Shown piece by piece: positions 42,015 to 51,585 of a stretch of 64,000 bases of DNA; position 1 is the first letter of the stretch, and every line of letters starts with the position of its first letter. Under the pieces are notes generated by a model. The model made no database searches and was not told the DNA's origin. It was given only the letters and a program-made list of their open reading frames with translations. This DNA comes from Mycolicibacterium sp. YH-1 (GTDB lineage: Bacteria > Actinomycetota > Actinomycetes > Mycobacteriales > Mycobacteriaceae): contig NZ_CP092915.1 in assembly GCF_022557175.1 (NCBI RefSeq), positions 1,860,001 to 1,924,000 on the forward strand. Reading direction: 5' to 3'. The position numbers and the translations under genes were made by a program.

Positions 42015-42457
42015 CGTCCGAGGTGCCGGCCCGGAAGGTAAACCCTCCGTTTTATTAACGTTTGCTAATTTTTCATTTCCCCGCGTTGTTTCCACGCCCC
42101 TACCACCCTCCCCGTGGTTAAAGCTTCCCCCGTGCGTGCAGAACACGCTGCACCATTGTTACCTGGGATGCCGCCCGTTGTCACCCGGAGCAGCGTGATT
42201 GTTTGTGTTAGGGAAAATTTGCCAAATCTGCACCACCTGGGAAAGATGCCGTCCATGGGTCGTGTGCTGGCATTTGACACAGACCTGTAATCCCTCCGCA
42301 ATCGTGATCTGGACTGACCCCGGAAAAAGCGGATGCCTGTCGCGCCGACCGCCGGCTCGCCGAGGCTGACGGCCAGCGAGGCGGTGCCCGGAGTTCTCGG
42401 GTCGGGCCGCTCTAAGCTGGGTGTTCAGGATTCACCACGAACACGATCGGAGGGCGC
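42015..42457. promoter_or_regulatory. 443-bp intergenic region upstream of the polysaccharide-locus regulator
   Basis: No convincing coding sequence. Positions 42,045-42,085 are markedly AT-rich (ttttattaacgtttgctaat) in otherwise GC-rich DNA, placing the likely regulator promoter about 40-70 bp upstream of its ATG. A second AT-rich patch lies near 42,200-42,225 (gggaaaatttgccaaat). Long non-coding leaders like this suggest complex control. The GIY-YIG gene is read from the other side with a GGAGG RBS at about 42,450. Confidence 0.5.
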
Positions 42458-43081
42458 ATGCCTAAAGGGCGAAGCGCCAACAGCCCCGCGGACTTCCTTG
42501 CCGCCCGGCCGCACACACGGGAGGAAGTGTTCAGCGATCCATGCCCGGTGCCCGACGCGCCCGGCGTCAATGGCTGGTGGTTTCGCACGGTGCCCGCGGA
42601 TATCGACGTATCGGGGTGCCAGCAGCGCGATGGGCTGACGTTGCTCTACGTCGGTATCAGTCCAACTCGCCCGCCGGTGAGCGGGAAGCCGCCGAGCACG
42701 CAGGATCTGCGCAAACGCGTGAAGTACCACTTTGGCGCGGCAAATGCCGACGCCGAGGGGTCGACGCTGCGCAAGACACTGGGCATCCTGCTGTCCGATG
42801 AACTCGGTTTCAAGCTGCGTCGGATCGGCAATGGCGACAGGCGCACATTCGCCGGAGGAGAAGCCGTCCTGACCCAGTGGATGGCCGAGAACGTCCTGGT
42901 GTCGTGGGTGGTTCACCCCGAGCCGTGGTTCCTCGAGGAGAAGTTGATCGCCGCCCTCGACCTGCCGCTCAACGGCCAGGAGGCCAACAAGGCCAACGCG
43001 TTCTATCCGGAGTTGAAGCGTCTGCGGCGCGCAGCGATGAACCACGCGAACAAGCAACGCGTGCTCAAGGAGTGGTCTTAG
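42458..43081 (+). CDS. GIY-YIG-nuclease-like protein
   Basis: 207 aa. LTLLYVGISPTRPP followed by DLRKRVKYHF corresponds to the GIY-YIG core (here LYVGI, with the downstream Arg/His helix), and FLEEKLIAALDLPLNG supplies the usual catalytic Glu and NxxxN-type end. It is a single-domain actinobacterial type, not UvrC, and lacks extra DNA-binding domains. A GGAGG RBS precedes the ATG. Its end overlaps the convergent acyl-CoA synthetase by 17 bp. Possible nuclease in repair or defence; role unknown. Confidence 0.75.
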   Translation: MPKGRSANSPADFLAARPHTREEVFSDPCPVPDAPGVNGWWFRTVPADIDVSGCQQRDGLTLLYVGISPTRPPVSGKPPSTQDLRKRVKYHFGAANADAEGSTLRKTLGILLSDELGFKLRRIGNGDRRTFAGGEAVLTQWMAENVLVSWVVHPEPWFLEEKLIAALDLPLNGQEANKANAFYPELKRLRRAAMNHANKQRVLKEWS

Positions 43082-44654
43082 CGCCGAACTCGCGGGCCAG
43101 CGTCTTCTTGTCGACCTTCTCCCCGGCCAGCGTGGGCAGCGGCGCTGTGCGGATCTCCCACCGGGTCGGGACCGCGAAGTACGAAAGCGTGCCCGCCGCG
43201 TGTCGCTGCAGCTCATCGACAGTCGGAGGGTCGGCATCGATACGGTGCACGACCACCGCCACGAGTTCCTCTCCGAGGTCTGGGTGCTGGATTCCGAGTG
43301 CGGCGACCTCGACGACGGCGGGGTGCGTGGCGATCGCGGCCTCGACGTGCGGGCAGGCGATGTTCTCGCCACCGCGAATGACGACGTCCTTGCTCCGGCC
43401 GTCGATGAAGAGGTAGCCGTCCTCGTTGAGGTGCCCGAGGTCGCCGGTGTGCAGCCATCCTTCGGCATCGACCGTGTCATCGTCCGGCATCCCGGCCCGG
43501 ACACCCACGTAGCCGTTCATCACGGTGGGGGAGCGCGCGAGTACCTCGCCCACGCCCTCGGAGTTGGGGTCGGCGATGCGGAGTTCGACGACGGGGTAGG
43601 GGCGACCGACGGTGCCCGGGTACGCGGCCAGGTCACGCGCATCGCCCGCAGTGAGAAACCCGCCGGCCTCGGTCATGCCCCAGGTGTTGCTCAGTCCGCG
43701 CTGGCGCAGGTTGGGCAGTTTGGTCCGGATGCGGTCGAGTAGGTCGGTGGTGACGGGTGCGCCGCCCAACGGCCAGGACTTCAGGCTGCTCAAGTCGTGG
43801 GACTCGAAGTCGGGGTGTGCGAGAAGCCGGCTGGCCATGGTGGGTACCGCGCCCCAGATTTGAATGCCCTCGCGCTCGATGAGGCGCAGGATCTGGCCGG
43901 CGTCGAAGCGGCCCTCGGTCATGACGATCTTGCCGCCGGTGAGGAAGTGCGTCAGCAGGCTCGACAGGCCGCCGACATGAAACATCGGTGTGGTGGCCAG
44001 GCTGACCGCCTGCGGCGACTCGGCGTCGAGCAGATGCGGGAATCGCCGATTGCGTGCGAGGATGTTGTGCTGGTTTCCGATCACCGAGCGGCGCGACAGT
44101 TCAACGGCTTTCGGCATCCCAGAGCTGCCCGACGTGAACAGGACGAGGGCGGGGTCGTCGCCGTCGGTGTCGGGTGCGGGCACGGTCTCGCCCACCGGGG
44201 CGTCGAACGCTGCGCGCAGATCCGCCAGCGGGCTATACGGTGCGTTGACCGCCATCGTGGTGTCGGCGAGCACGTGGCGCGGCGCCAGAAGGTCGACGGC
44301 ATGGTCGATCTCGACGGAGCTCCACCATCTGTTGGCCAACACGGGTACGGCACCGCAGCGCCACGTGGCCCACAGTGCGACGATCCACTCCGGGCTGTTG
44401 TAGCCGAACACCATGACGCGGTCACCCGCCCCGACGCCCAGCGACGTCAGCGTCGGGCGGGCCGCCTCGACGGCATTGCGAAAGGCGCGGAAGGAGATCC
44501 GTCGCTCACCGTGCACCAGAAACGTGCGATCGGTCCACACGGTCGTCGCCGACAACAGGTCGGTAAACGTTGACGGACCCTGGTCGTAGACCAGGCCATC
44601 GTGGCCACCGAACGCACCCACGCGGACCTCTGTACCCCATATGGGACCCGGCAT
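43065..44654 (-). CDS. Acyl-CoA synthetase / AMP-forming ligase (FadD-like)
   Basis: 529-aa ANL-superfamily enzyme. P-loop VLFTSGSSGMPKAVELS, A5 NTWGMTEAG, A8 motifs WLHTGDLGHLNEDGYLFIDGR and the C-terminal catalytic Lys in GEKVDKKTLA. It activates a carboxylic acid to the acyl-adenylate and then to CoA. It starts 4 nt after the AIM24 gene stop, so the two form an operon. Chain-length specificity is not readable. It differs from the locus adenylation enzyme in lacking a partner carrier protein. Confidence 0.87.
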   Translation of the reverse strand: MPGPIWGTEVRVGAFGGHDGLVYDQGPSTFTDLLSATTVWTDRTFLVHGERRISFRAFRNAVEAARPTLTSLGVGAGDRVMVFGYNSPEWIVALWATWRCGAVPVLANRWWSSVEIDHAVDLLAPRHVLADTTMAVNAPYSPLADLRAAFDAPVGETVPAPDTDGDDPALVLFTSGSSGMPKAVELSRRSVIGNQHNILARNRRFPHLLDAESPQAVSLATTPMFHVGGLSSLLTHFLTGGKIVMTEGRFDAGQILRLIEREGIQIWGAVPTMASRLLAHPDFESHDLSSLKSWPLGGAPVTTDLLDRIRTKLPNLRQRGLSNTWGMTEAGGFLTAGDARDLAAYPGTVGRPYPVVELRIADPNSEGVGEVLARSPTVMNGYVGVRAGMPDDDTVDAEGWLHTGDLGHLNEDGYLFIDGRSKDVVIRGGENIACPHVEAAIATHPAVVEVAALGIQHPDLGEELVAVVVHRIDADPPTVDELQRHAAGTLSYFAVPTRWEIRTAPLPTLAGEKVDKKTLAREFGAKTTP

Positions 44655-44657
44655 CGG

Positions 44658-45620
44658 TTACTGCACCGGAATCTGGAGGCCCTCCGAGGGCTGCACGATC
44701 ACGAAACCCTGTCCGTGGAAACTCACCTGGAGTGCCTCACCGGAACCGCGGCCGATCAGGGCGCCTGCCTTGAAGCTCGTCTTCAGCTGGGTCTGCAGAT
44801 TCGCTGACCATGCGACGACGGCGTTGGTGTCGGCGAATGTCGGCGCCTCGGCGGCATTGAGCACGACGGGCGGGCCGTCGGTGGTCAGCGCCACCCAGCC
44901 GGTGCCTCGTAGCGTCGTGTTGAACAGGCCGCCGGTCGCGATGCTGCCGCCCTTGACCCGCTCGATGTTCCAGTCGAGGCTCGACGAGAAGGCAAGTACG
45001 TTCTTACCGCTAATTGACAGGCCGGAGTTGTTGAGGTTCAACAGGTGTACGTCGTGGGCCTGCTCGGCCAGGAACACGTCGCCCTGGCCCTGGCACCGCA
45101 TGAGGGGCAGGCCCTCGCCGGTGAATGCCTTCTTGAGGAACTTGCCCGCGCCGCCACCCTCGAACGCGAAGTCGACGTTGCCCTGATAGGCGACCATCGA
45201 TCCCTGCCGCGCCATGAACGGCTCGCCGAGTCGCACCCTCAGCATTCTCGAGTTCTGGTTCGCGATCGGCTTCGATTCCTTCTCGCTGAACCGACCGTCG
45301 ACCAGATCGCCCGTGATCCCCGCGAAGCCATCGCCGCCGCCGACGGCAGTGGCCTGCGGTGCCGAGTACTGCTGGCCGCCTTGCTGTGCGGCGTAGTCGG
45401 TCTGCTGCGTCGCATGCTGCGCGACGTGTTGTGCGGCGGGCTCCGCGTGCTGCGCGGCGGGTTGGCCGCCCTGGGCGGCCTGGGGTGCGGCGCCCATCGG
45501 TGCGGTACCGACCTGACCCTGCTGGGAGACCTGATCGCTCCACTGCCTGCCGTCCCACCACCGATAGTCGAACCGGCCCTCGGGGTCGGGCTGCCAGCTG
45601 CCAGCTCCTGGTCCAGTCAT
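44658..45620 (-). CDS. AIM24-family protein with N-terminal DUF2510 motif
   Basis: 320 aa. The start carries a short DUF2510-type module (WQPDPEGRFDYRWWDGRQWSD), then a Gln/Ala-rich linker (about residues 40-90), then a TRAP-like AIM24 domain (MVAYQGNVDFAFEGGGAGKFLKK ... GRGSGEALQVSFHGQGFVIVQPSE). AIM24 proteins occur widely in bacteria and fungi without a firm function; membrane or surface association has been suggested. Operon with the FadD-like gene downstream. Confidence 0.83.
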   Translation of the reverse strand: MTGPGAGSWQPDPEGRFDYRWWDGRQWSDQVSQQGQVGTAPMGAAPQAAQGGQPAAQHAEPAAQHVAQHATQQTDYAAQQGGQQYSAPQATAVGGGDGFAGITGDLVDGRFSEKESKPIANQNSRMLRVRLGEPFMARQGSMVAYQGNVDFAFEGGGAGKFLKKAFTGEGLPLMRCQGQGDVFLAEQAHDVHLLNLNNSGLSISGKNVLAFSSSLDWNIERVKGGSIATGGLFNTTLRGTGWVALTTDGPPVVLNAAEAPTFADTNAVVAWSANLQTQLKTSFKAGALIGRGSGEALQVSFHGQGFVIVQPSEGLQIPVQ

Positions 45621-45726
45621 TGTTCGCTCCTCGGATTGATCGCCGTGTCGAACGCGCCTTCAGGACGGTGTCGAACATGTCGTAAAGACAGTATGGCAAG
45701 GGCTCTTGGCCTGGCATCCTTGCGTG

Positions 45727-45939
45727 ATGGGAAACGAAATCGACCCGGTGCGCGCCCAGAGTGCGCTCGCGGTCATCAAACAGCATCCCGGGATGGTGCT
45801 GTTCCTCACCACGCCGGCGCTGCTGGTGGTGGGCGTGGTCTGGCTGCTCACCGGCAGTGCGGCGTGGGCGGGCCTGCTCCTGGTCGCGCTCGTTCTGGGT
45901 GGCGCCGGCCTGCTCTACGCGGGCATGAAGCGGCGCTGA
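45727..45939 (+). CDS. Small two-helix membrane protein
   Basis: 70 aa from ATG 45727. A short polar N terminus (GNEIDPVRAQSALAVIKQHPG) precedes two hydrophobic segments, about residues 22-40 and 46-63, and a basic tail MKRR. Divergent from the AIM24 gene. The pattern is that of small actinobacterial membrane proteins of unknown role; start is uncertain by up to 21 nt. Confidence 0.6.
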   Translation: MGNEIDPVRAQSALAVIKQHPGMVLFLTTPALLVVGVVWLLTGSAAWAGLLLVALVLGGAGLLYAGMKRR

Positions 45940-45984
45940 CCCGACCGCTGCGTTCGCCCTGGGAGAAGTGCGCCCTCCGCGGCT

Positions 45985-46008
45985 TGTAACGGTGTAATCA
46001 TGTAATCA
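45985..46008. repeat. 8-bp iterons at the start of the RHH-like gene, possible autoregulatory site
   Basis: TGTAATCA occurs twice in perfect tandem (45993-46008), preceded by a third, degenerate unit TGTAACGG (45985-45992). The last unit ends in the A of the gene's ATG. An ATG-TAA start-stop pair at 46000-46005 lies within the repeats. Ribbon-helix-helix proteins such as MetJ bind tandem 8-bp boxes, so self-regulation is plausible. Confidence 0.5.
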
Positions 46009-46580
46009 TGAGACAACATCATCACAGCGGACGCCGCCGCCCGAGCGGGTCCGGAGGCTGGCAGCAGGCAGAACAACCCGACGCGGGGGACGCAGGAGAC
46101 TGGATCGCGGGGCGTCTCCCGGAGGCATGGTTCGACGGGGACCCCTCGGTCGTCGTCGACCGCGAGGAGATCACCGTCATCGGTCGCCTCGCCGAACCCG
46201 ATGGCGAGGAGACACCGGCCCGGGCCTCCGGGCGGGCCGCCCGGTTCCGCGAGGAGACCCGCTCGGAGCGGATGCGGATCGCCGACGAGGCCGAGGCCCG
46301 GTACGGCCGCAAGGTCGCCTGGGGCGTCGAGGTCGGTCCGGGTGACACCCCGGAGCGAATCCTGTTCACCCACATCGCGGTTCCCGTGATGACCCGGCTC
46401 AAACAGCCTGAGCGTCAGGTGCTCGACACCCTGGTCGACGCAGGCGTGGCGCGGTCACGTTCCGACGCGCTGGTGTGGTCGGTGCGGCTCGTCGGCGAGC
46501 ATGCCGATGAATGGCTCGGCAAGCTGCGCGAGGCGATGACCGCGGTCGATGATCTACGTGCCGAGGGGCCGGACCTCTAG
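46008..46580 (+). CDS. Conserved actinobacterial protein with C-terminal ribbon-helix-helix-like segment
   Basis: 190 aa. A His/Arg/Gly-rich N terminus, a middle region with EEITVIGRLAEPD and an acidic/basic helix (ARFREETRSERMRIADEAEARYG), and a C-terminal stretch FTHIAVPVMTRLKQPERQVLDTLVDAGVARSRSDALVWSVRL with the strand-helix-helix pattern of RHH proteins. No RBS precedes the ATG, and the mRNA may be nearly leaderless. Repeated 8-bp units abut the start. A perfect 19-bp hairpin ends the transcript. Function unknown; DNA binding is an inference. Confidence 0.65.
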   Translation: MRQHHHSGRRRPSGSGGWQQAEQPDAGDAGDWIAGRLPEAWFDGDPSVVVDREEITVIGRLAEPDGEETPARASGRAARFREETRSERMRIADEAEARYGRKVAWGVEVGPGDTPERILFTHIAVPVMTRLKQPERQVLDTLVDAGVARSRSDALVWSVRLVGEHADEWLGKLREAMTAVDDLRAEGPDL

Positions 46581-46584
46581 TGAT

Positions 46585-46627
46585 TTCGGCGCGTTTTGGA
46601 GCGCTCACCGCTCCAAAACGCGCCGAA
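46585..46627. terminator. Bidirectional hairpin terminator
   Basis: Arms ttcggcgcgttttggagcg (46585-46603) and its exact complement (46609-46627) flank a 5-nt loop ctcac. It sits between the convergent RHH-like gene (stop 46580) and the ABC exporter subunit (stop 46647) and would serve both. The T and A runs inside the stem are part of the pairing. Confidence 0.88.
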
Positions 46628-46646
46628 GTCGCATGGGGCGACACCG

Positions 46647-48536
46647 TCAGGCCCGGGTCATGGCCCAGTACTCGCCGTGGCGTTCCAGCAGTTCCGCGTG
46701 CGTGCCCCGCTCGACGATCTGGCCCGCCTCCATCACCAGGATCTGATCCGCGTCCCGGATCGTCGAGAGCCGGTGGGCGATGATGAAACTCGTTCGGTCG
46801 CGGCGCAACTCGGCCATCGCCTGCTGAATGAGCAGCTCGGTGCGGGTGTCCACCGAACTGGTCGCCTCATCGAGGATCAGCAGGTCCGGCTGGGCGAGGA
46901 CGGCCCGCGCGATCGTGATCAGCTGCTTCTCCCCAGCGCTGATGTTGCCGCCGTCGTCATTGACGACGGTGTCGTAGCCGTCGGGCAGCGTGTGCACGAA
47001 CCTGTCGACGTGCGCGGCCCGCGCCGCGGCGACCACCTCGTCGGGCGTGCAGTCGGGCTTGCCGTAGGCGATGTTGTCGTAGATCGTGCCGCCGAACAGC
47101 CAGGTGTCCTGCAGCACCATCCCGATCCGGGACCGCAGGTCTCGCCGGCTCAGCGACGCGATGTCGACACCGTCGAGCAGGATCCGCCCGGAGTCGACCT
47201 CGTAGAACCGCATCAGGAGGTTCACCAGCGTCGTCTTGCCCGCCCCGGTGGGGCCCACGATCGCGACGGTGCTGCCAGGTTCGGCGACAAGCGACAGATC
47301 CGAGATCACGGGCGTGCCCGGTCGGTAGGCGAACTCGATGTGGTCGAACTCCACGCGCCCGGCACCGCGACGGCCGTCGGTCGGCCCGGTGGGGTCGGGT
47401 GTCTCCTCGTCGGCGTCGAGCAGGTCGAATACCCGTTCGGCGCTGGCGATTCCGGACTGCATCGTGTTGTACATCGACGCCACCTGGGTCAGCGGCTGAT
47501 TGAACTGCCGGACGTACTGGATGAAGGCCTGAATACTGCCGAGCGTGATCTGGCCGGTTGCCACTTGCAGGCCGCCGACCACCGCCACCGCCACATAACT
47601 GATGTTGCCGATGAAGCCCGTTACCGGCGCGACCAGGCCCGACAGGAACTGCGCGCCGAAGCCGGCCTGATAGACGTCGTCGTTGAGGTCGCGGAACCTC
47701 TCCTCGGCCAGTGCCCGGTGGCCAAACGTCTTGACGACGGTGAAACCGCTGTAGGTCTCCTCGATGTGCGCGTTGAGCCTGCCGGTGTTGCGCCACTGCG
47801 CCACGAAGAGCCGCTGCGAGCGCCGCGCGATGACGCGTGTGGCGAACAGTGACAGCGGCACCACCACCACCGTGATGAGCGTGAGCAGCGGTGAGATCGT
47901 CAGCATCATCACCAGCACCGCGACGATCGTCAGGATCGACGTCAGCAGCTGGCTGATCGTCATCGACAGCGATGACTGGACGTTGTCGACGTCATTGGTC
48001 ACCCGGCTCAGCACCTCGCCACGCTGCCGGGTGTCGAAGTAGGACAGCGGAAGTCGGTGCACCTTGGCCTCGACGTCGGCGCGCAGCGAAACCATGGTGC
48101 GCTGCACCGCCACGTTGAGCAGCCGCGCCTGAATCCAGACCAGCAGCGCGGCGACGAGGTACAGGCCGAGCGCGAGCAGCAGCGTGCGCCCCACCGCGTC
48201 GAAGTCCACCCCCCGGCCGGGAACGACGTTCATGCCCGACAGCAGATCGGCGAACGTCGTGTCGCCGCGTGCCCTGGCGGCCTCGATGGCCTGTTCCTTG
48301 GTGATGCCTGCAGGCAGTTGACGACCGATGACACCGTTGAACAGCAGGTCGGTGGCATGTCCGAGGATGCGCGGGCCGATGACGCCGATCGCGACCCCGA
48401 CCGCGCCGAGCGACAGCACCGTCAGGGTCAGACCGCGTTGCGGCGTGAGCCTCTTGAGCAGGCGGACGGCCGTTCCCCGGAAGTCTCGGGTGGGTTCGTT
48501 CGGTGTCGTCAGCACCGAGCGCATCGGACGGGTCAT
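46647..48536 (-). CDS. ABC exporter half-transporter with intact Walker B (Rv1272c-like)
   Basis: 629-aa type IV ABC exporter half: six TM helices (with a long first extracellular loop around residues 65-110) and an NBD. Walker [12 protein letters not shown], Walker [13 protein letters not shown] with catalytic Glu, His loop IIAHRLS; but the signature is ISAGEKQ instead of LSGGQ. It pairs with the coupled upstream gene, whose motifs are complementary, giving a heterodimer with one working ATP site. M. tuberculosis homologue Rv1272c has been linked to lipid transport. Start overlaps the partner's stop (ATGA). Confidence 0.92.
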   Translation of the reverse strand: MTRPMRSVLTTPNEPTRDFRGTAVRLLKRLTPQRGLTLTVLSLGAVGVAIGVIGPRILGHATDLLFNGVIGRQLPAGITKEQAIEAARARGDTTFADLLSGMNVVPGRGVDFDAVGRTLLLALGLYLVAALLVWIQARLLNVAVQRTMVSLRADVEAKVHRLPLSYFDTRQRGEVLSRVTNDVDNVQSSLSMTISQLLTSILTIVAVLVMMLTISPLLTLITVVVVPLSLFATRVIARRSQRLFVAQWRNTGRLNAHIEETYSGFTVVKTFGHRALAEERFRDLNDDVYQAGFGAQFLSGLVAPVTGFIGNISYVAVAVVGGLQVATGQITLGSIQAFIQYVRQFNQPLTQVASMYNTMQSGIASAERVFDLLDADEETPDPTGPTDGRRGAGRVEFDHIEFAYRPGTPVISDLSLVAEPGSTVAIVGPTGAGKTTLVNLLMRFYEVDSGRILLDGVDIASLSRRDLRSRIGMVLQDTWLFGGTIYDNIAYGKPDCTPDEVVAAARAAHVDRFVHTLPDGYDTVVNDDGGNISAGEKQLITIARAVLAQPDLLILDEATSSVDTRTELLIQQAMAELRRDRTSFIIAHRLSTIRDADQILVMEAGQIVERGTHAELLERHGEYWAMTRA

Positions 48537-50269
48537 CGCGCGTCTCCCACAGCGATGGCCTGGGAGTCGGCGAACTCGGCGTAGATGGGGCAGTCGACCA
48601 GCAGCGACGCATGTGTGCCCACGCCCACGACGACGCCGTCGTCGAGAACGATGATCTGATCGGCCGTGGCGACCGTCGAGATGCGCTGGGACACCACGAC
48701 GACGGTGGCTCCCGCCGACACCTCACCCAGCGCCTCCCTGACCCGGGCATCGGTGTGGACGTCGAGCGCGGAGAACGCGTCGTCGAACAGATAGATGGCG
48801 GGTCGACGGATCACCGCGCGAGCGATCGCGAGGCGCTGCCGCTGCCCACCCGAGAAGTTGATGCCACCCTGGGCGACAGGCATCGCCAGTCCCTCGGGGT
48901 GGGCGGCGACGAAGTCGGCGGCCGAGGCCACCCGCAGCGCCTCCCACATCTCGTCGTCGGTCGCGTCGGACTTGCCGAATCGCAGGTTGTCGGCCACCGT
49001 GCCGGAGAACAGGTAGCCCCGCTGCGGCACCAGCCCGACCGCCGACCACAGCACCTCGGTGTCGTAGTCCCGCACGTCGACGCCGTCGACCGTCACCGAC
49101 CCGCCGGTCACGTCGAACAGTCGGCACAGCAGCGACACCAGCGTCGACTTTCCAGAGCCCGTCGACCCCACCACCGCGGTCGTCGTGCCCGGCTCGACCG
49201 TGAACGAGACACCTTGCAGCACCGGACGATCGGCCCCGGGGAAGCGGAACGTCGCGTCGGTCAGGGTGAGTTCGCCCCGCAGCGTCGACGGGCGTCGGGG
49301 ATCGGCGGGGCTGGTGACGCCCGTCGTGGTCGACAACACCTCTGAGATCCGTTCGGCGCACACCGCGGCGCGGGGCAGGATCGCCAGCACGACCGTGACC
49401 AGCAGGACCGCCATCAGGATCTGCATGAAGTACGACAGGAAGGCGATCAGCGAGCCGACCTGCATCTGGCCGGCGTCGATGCGCATGCCGCCGAACCAGA
49501 TCAACGCGACGCTGGACACGTTGATCACCAGGGTGGTGATCGGGATCATCAGTGCCTGCCAGCGGCCCACGGTCAGGGCCGTGTCCGACAGTGCCTGGTT
49601 GGCGTGGCCGAACCGGGCCTGTTCGACGGGTTCGCGGCCGAAGGCGCGGATCACCCGGATCCCGGAGAGTTGGTCGCGGAGAACGCGGTTGATGCCGTCG
49701 ATCAGCCGCTGCATCTGCCGGAACAGCGGCAGCAACCGCGACACGATCCAGTAGTTGGACAGCGTCAGCACGGGGACGCTCACCAGCAGCAGCCATGACA
49801 GGCCGGCGTCCTGGTGAATCGCCATGGCGATACCGCCGATGCTGGTGATGGGCGCGGTGATCACCATGGTGCACGTCATCTGCACCAGTACCTGAATCTG
49901 CTGGACGTCGTTGGTGGTGCGGGTGAGCAGTGAGGCGGTGCCGAACCGGCCGGCCTCCTCGGCCGACAGTCCCGTCACGTGGTGGAACATCGCGCCGCGC
50001 AGGTCGCGGCCGAATCCCATGCCCGCGCGTGATCCGTAGTACACCGCGCCGACCGCACACAGCACCTGCAGCGCGGTGACCCCGAGCATGACGCCGCCGA
50101 GTTCGACGATGAGCGCGGTGTCACCCTTGGCGACCCCTTCGTCGATTATCGCGGCGTTGATGGTCGGCAGATAGAGCGATGCCAGAGCGCTCACCATCTG
50201 CAGCACCGCCACGACGGCGAGCAGACCGCGGTACGGCGCGACGAACTGACGCACCAGGGCCCAGAGCAT
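48533..50269 (-). CDS. ABC exporter half-transporter with degenerate Walker B (Rv1273c-like)
   Basis: 578 aa from ATG 50269, giving [15 protein letters not shown] with TM1 next. Six TM helices then NBD: Walker [13 protein letters not shown], canonical signature FSGGQRQRL, but Walker B reads [11 protein letters not shown], with Asp in place of the catalytic Glu. Its canonical signature completes the active site of the partner subunit, and its own Walker site is the degenerate one, as in TM287/288-type exporters. First gene of the pair, divergent from lprB over 127 bp. Confidence 0.92.
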   Translation of the reverse strand: MLWALVRQFVAPYRGLLAVVAVLQMVSALASLYLPTINAAIIDEGVAKGDTALIVELGGVMLGVTALQVLCAVGAVYYGSRAGMGFGRDLRGAMFHHVTGLSAEEAGRFGTASLLTRTTNDVQQIQVLVQMTCTMVITAPITSIGGIAMAIHQDAGLSWLLLVSVPVLTLSNYWIVSRLLPLFRQMQRLIDGINRVLRDQLSGIRVIRAFGREPVEQARFGHANQALSDTALTVGRWQALMIPITTLVINVSSVALIWFGGMRIDAGQMQVGSLIAFLSYFMQILMAVLLVTVVLAILPRAAVCAERISEVLSTTTGVTSPADPRRPSTLRGELTLTDATFRFPGADRPVLQGVSFTVEPGTTTAVVGSTGSGKSTLVSLLCRLFDVTGGSVTVDGVDVRDYDTEVLWSAVGLVPQRGYLFSGTVADNLRFGKSDATDDEMWEALRVASAADFVAAHPEGLAMPVAQGGINFSGGQRQRLAIARAVIRRPAIYLFDDAFSALDVHTDARVREALGEVSAGATVVVVSQRISTVATADQIIVLDDGVVVGVGTHASLLVDCPIYAEFADSQAIAVGDAR

Positions 50270-50396
50270 CCCGTAACTGTCGCATACCTTCCCGCGCTGG
50301 ATCATGACCGACGCAGCGCTGGTGAGACAACTGAAAACGCCAGGTCAATCGGCATGTCGTTAAGCCTGATTCTCCGCTGCCGCTACAGTTGCGTGC

Positions 50397-50984
50397 GTGA
50401 CTGGACGACGCGCCGACCGCCGGGCCGGGTCTCGTGGCGGGCGAAGTACGAAGGTGCTGGCCGCAGCGCTCGCGGCTGTGATGCCGATATTCGCCGCCTG
50501 CTCGAGTTCGAACGGGTCCAGTGGACCCGAAGTGCCCTCGACGCCGGCGCCGGCCGCCAACATCAAGCACGGGCCGCTGTTCCCCGAGTGCGGTGGCATC
50601 AGCGACCAGGTCATCGGTCAGCTGACGGAGATCCCAGGTCTCGTCAACACCGCACGCACATCGGCCGGTTGCCAGTGGCTCGCCGGTGGCGGCGTGCTGG
50701 GGCCGCACTTCTCGTTCTCGTGGTTCCGGGGCAGCCCGATCGGCCGCGAGCGCAAGACCGAGGAACTCTCCCGCACCAGCGTCGAGGACATCAACATCGA
50801 AGGACACGACGGCTTCATCGCACTCAATGACGACCCGACACTGGGTGTCAGCCTCTGCGAGATCGGCATCCAGTTCGATGACGACTTCATTGAGTGGTCG
50901 GTCAGCTTCGCTCAGAAACCCTTCCCGGACGCGTGTGAGGTCGCCAAGGAACTCACGCGCCAGTCGATTGTGAACGCGAAGTGA
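50397..50984 (+). CDS. lprB: DUF3558 lipoprotein, LprB-like
   Basis: 195 aa. Basic N terminus, hydrophobic signal and lipobox FAAC at about residues 32-35, then a DUF3558 domain with conserved Cys/Trp positions (FPECGGIS, AGCQWLA, CEIGIQFDD, DACEVAKELT). Position matches M. tuberculosis Rv1274. GTG start; its stop overlaps the next lipoprotein's GTG (GTGA). Surface lipoprotein of unknown function, divergent from the ABC exporter. Confidence 0.9.
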   Translation: MTGRRADRRAGSRGGRSTKVLAAALAAVMPIFAACSSSNGSSGPEVPSTPAPAANIKHGPLFPECGGISDQVIGQLTEIPGLVNTARTSAGCQWLAGGGVLGPHFSFSWFRGSPIGRERKTEELSRTSVEDINIEGHDGFIALNDDPTLGVSLCEIGIQFDDDFIEWSVSFAQKPFPDACEVAKELTRQSIVNAK

Positions 50985-51562
50985 GGCGCGCGGGCGGCAG
51001 TCGCGGGGCCAGCCGCAAAGTCGGCGCCGGAGTCTTCGCGGTGTTCGCGGCGGTGACCGTGCTGCTCGGGCTGCAGGGTTGCACCCGTGCGGTCGAGGGC
51101 ACCGCGGTCATCGCGGGCTCGGGTGACAACCCGCGCAACAACGACTCGGAGAAGAAGTACCCGAACCTGCTCAAGGAGTGCGACGTCCTGACCCAGGACA
51201 TCCTCGCCGAGACAGTCGGTGCCGATCCGCTCGACATCCAGAGCACCTTCGTGGGCGCGATCTGCCGGTGGCAGGCGATGAACCCGGCGGGTCTGGTCGA
51301 CATCACGCGGTTCTGGTTCGAACAGGGCAGCCTCGACAACGAGCGTGAGGTCGCCGCGCATCTCAACTACAAGGTCGAGAACAGGTCGATAGCCGGGGTG
51401 CCGTCGATCGTCATGAAGCCCAACGACGCCAACGGCGCGTGCGGTGTCGCCAGCGACGCCGCGGGCGTGGTCGGCTGGTGGGTCAACCCGCAGGCACCGG
51501 GTATCGACGCGTGCGGTCAGGCGATCAAGTTGATGGAACTGACGCTTAACACCAACAACTGA
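50981..51562 (+). CDS. lprC: DUF3558 lipoprotein, LprC-like
   Basis: 193 aa. Signal with lipobox GLQGC, then a second DUF3558 domain sharing the Cys pattern of its neighbour (LKECDVLTQ, AICRWQAMN, GACGVASD, DACGQAIKLM). GTG start coupled to lprB. Two adjacent paralogues suggest a complex or duplication. The order LprB-LprC-SixA-SbcD/C-like is that of M. tuberculosis Rv1274-Rv1278. Confidence 0.9.
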   Translation: MRRAGGSRGASRKVGAGVFAVFAAVTVLLGLQGCTRAVEGTAVIAGSGDNPRNNDSEKKYPNLLKECDVLTQDILAETVGADPLDIQSTFVGAICRWQAMNPAGLVDITRFWFEQGSLDNEREVAAHLNYKVENRSIAGVPSIVMKPNDANGACGVASDAAGVVGWWVNPQAPGIDACGQAIKLMELTLNTNN

Positions 51563-51585
51563 GGCTGTTACCGAGGGCCGTCGCG

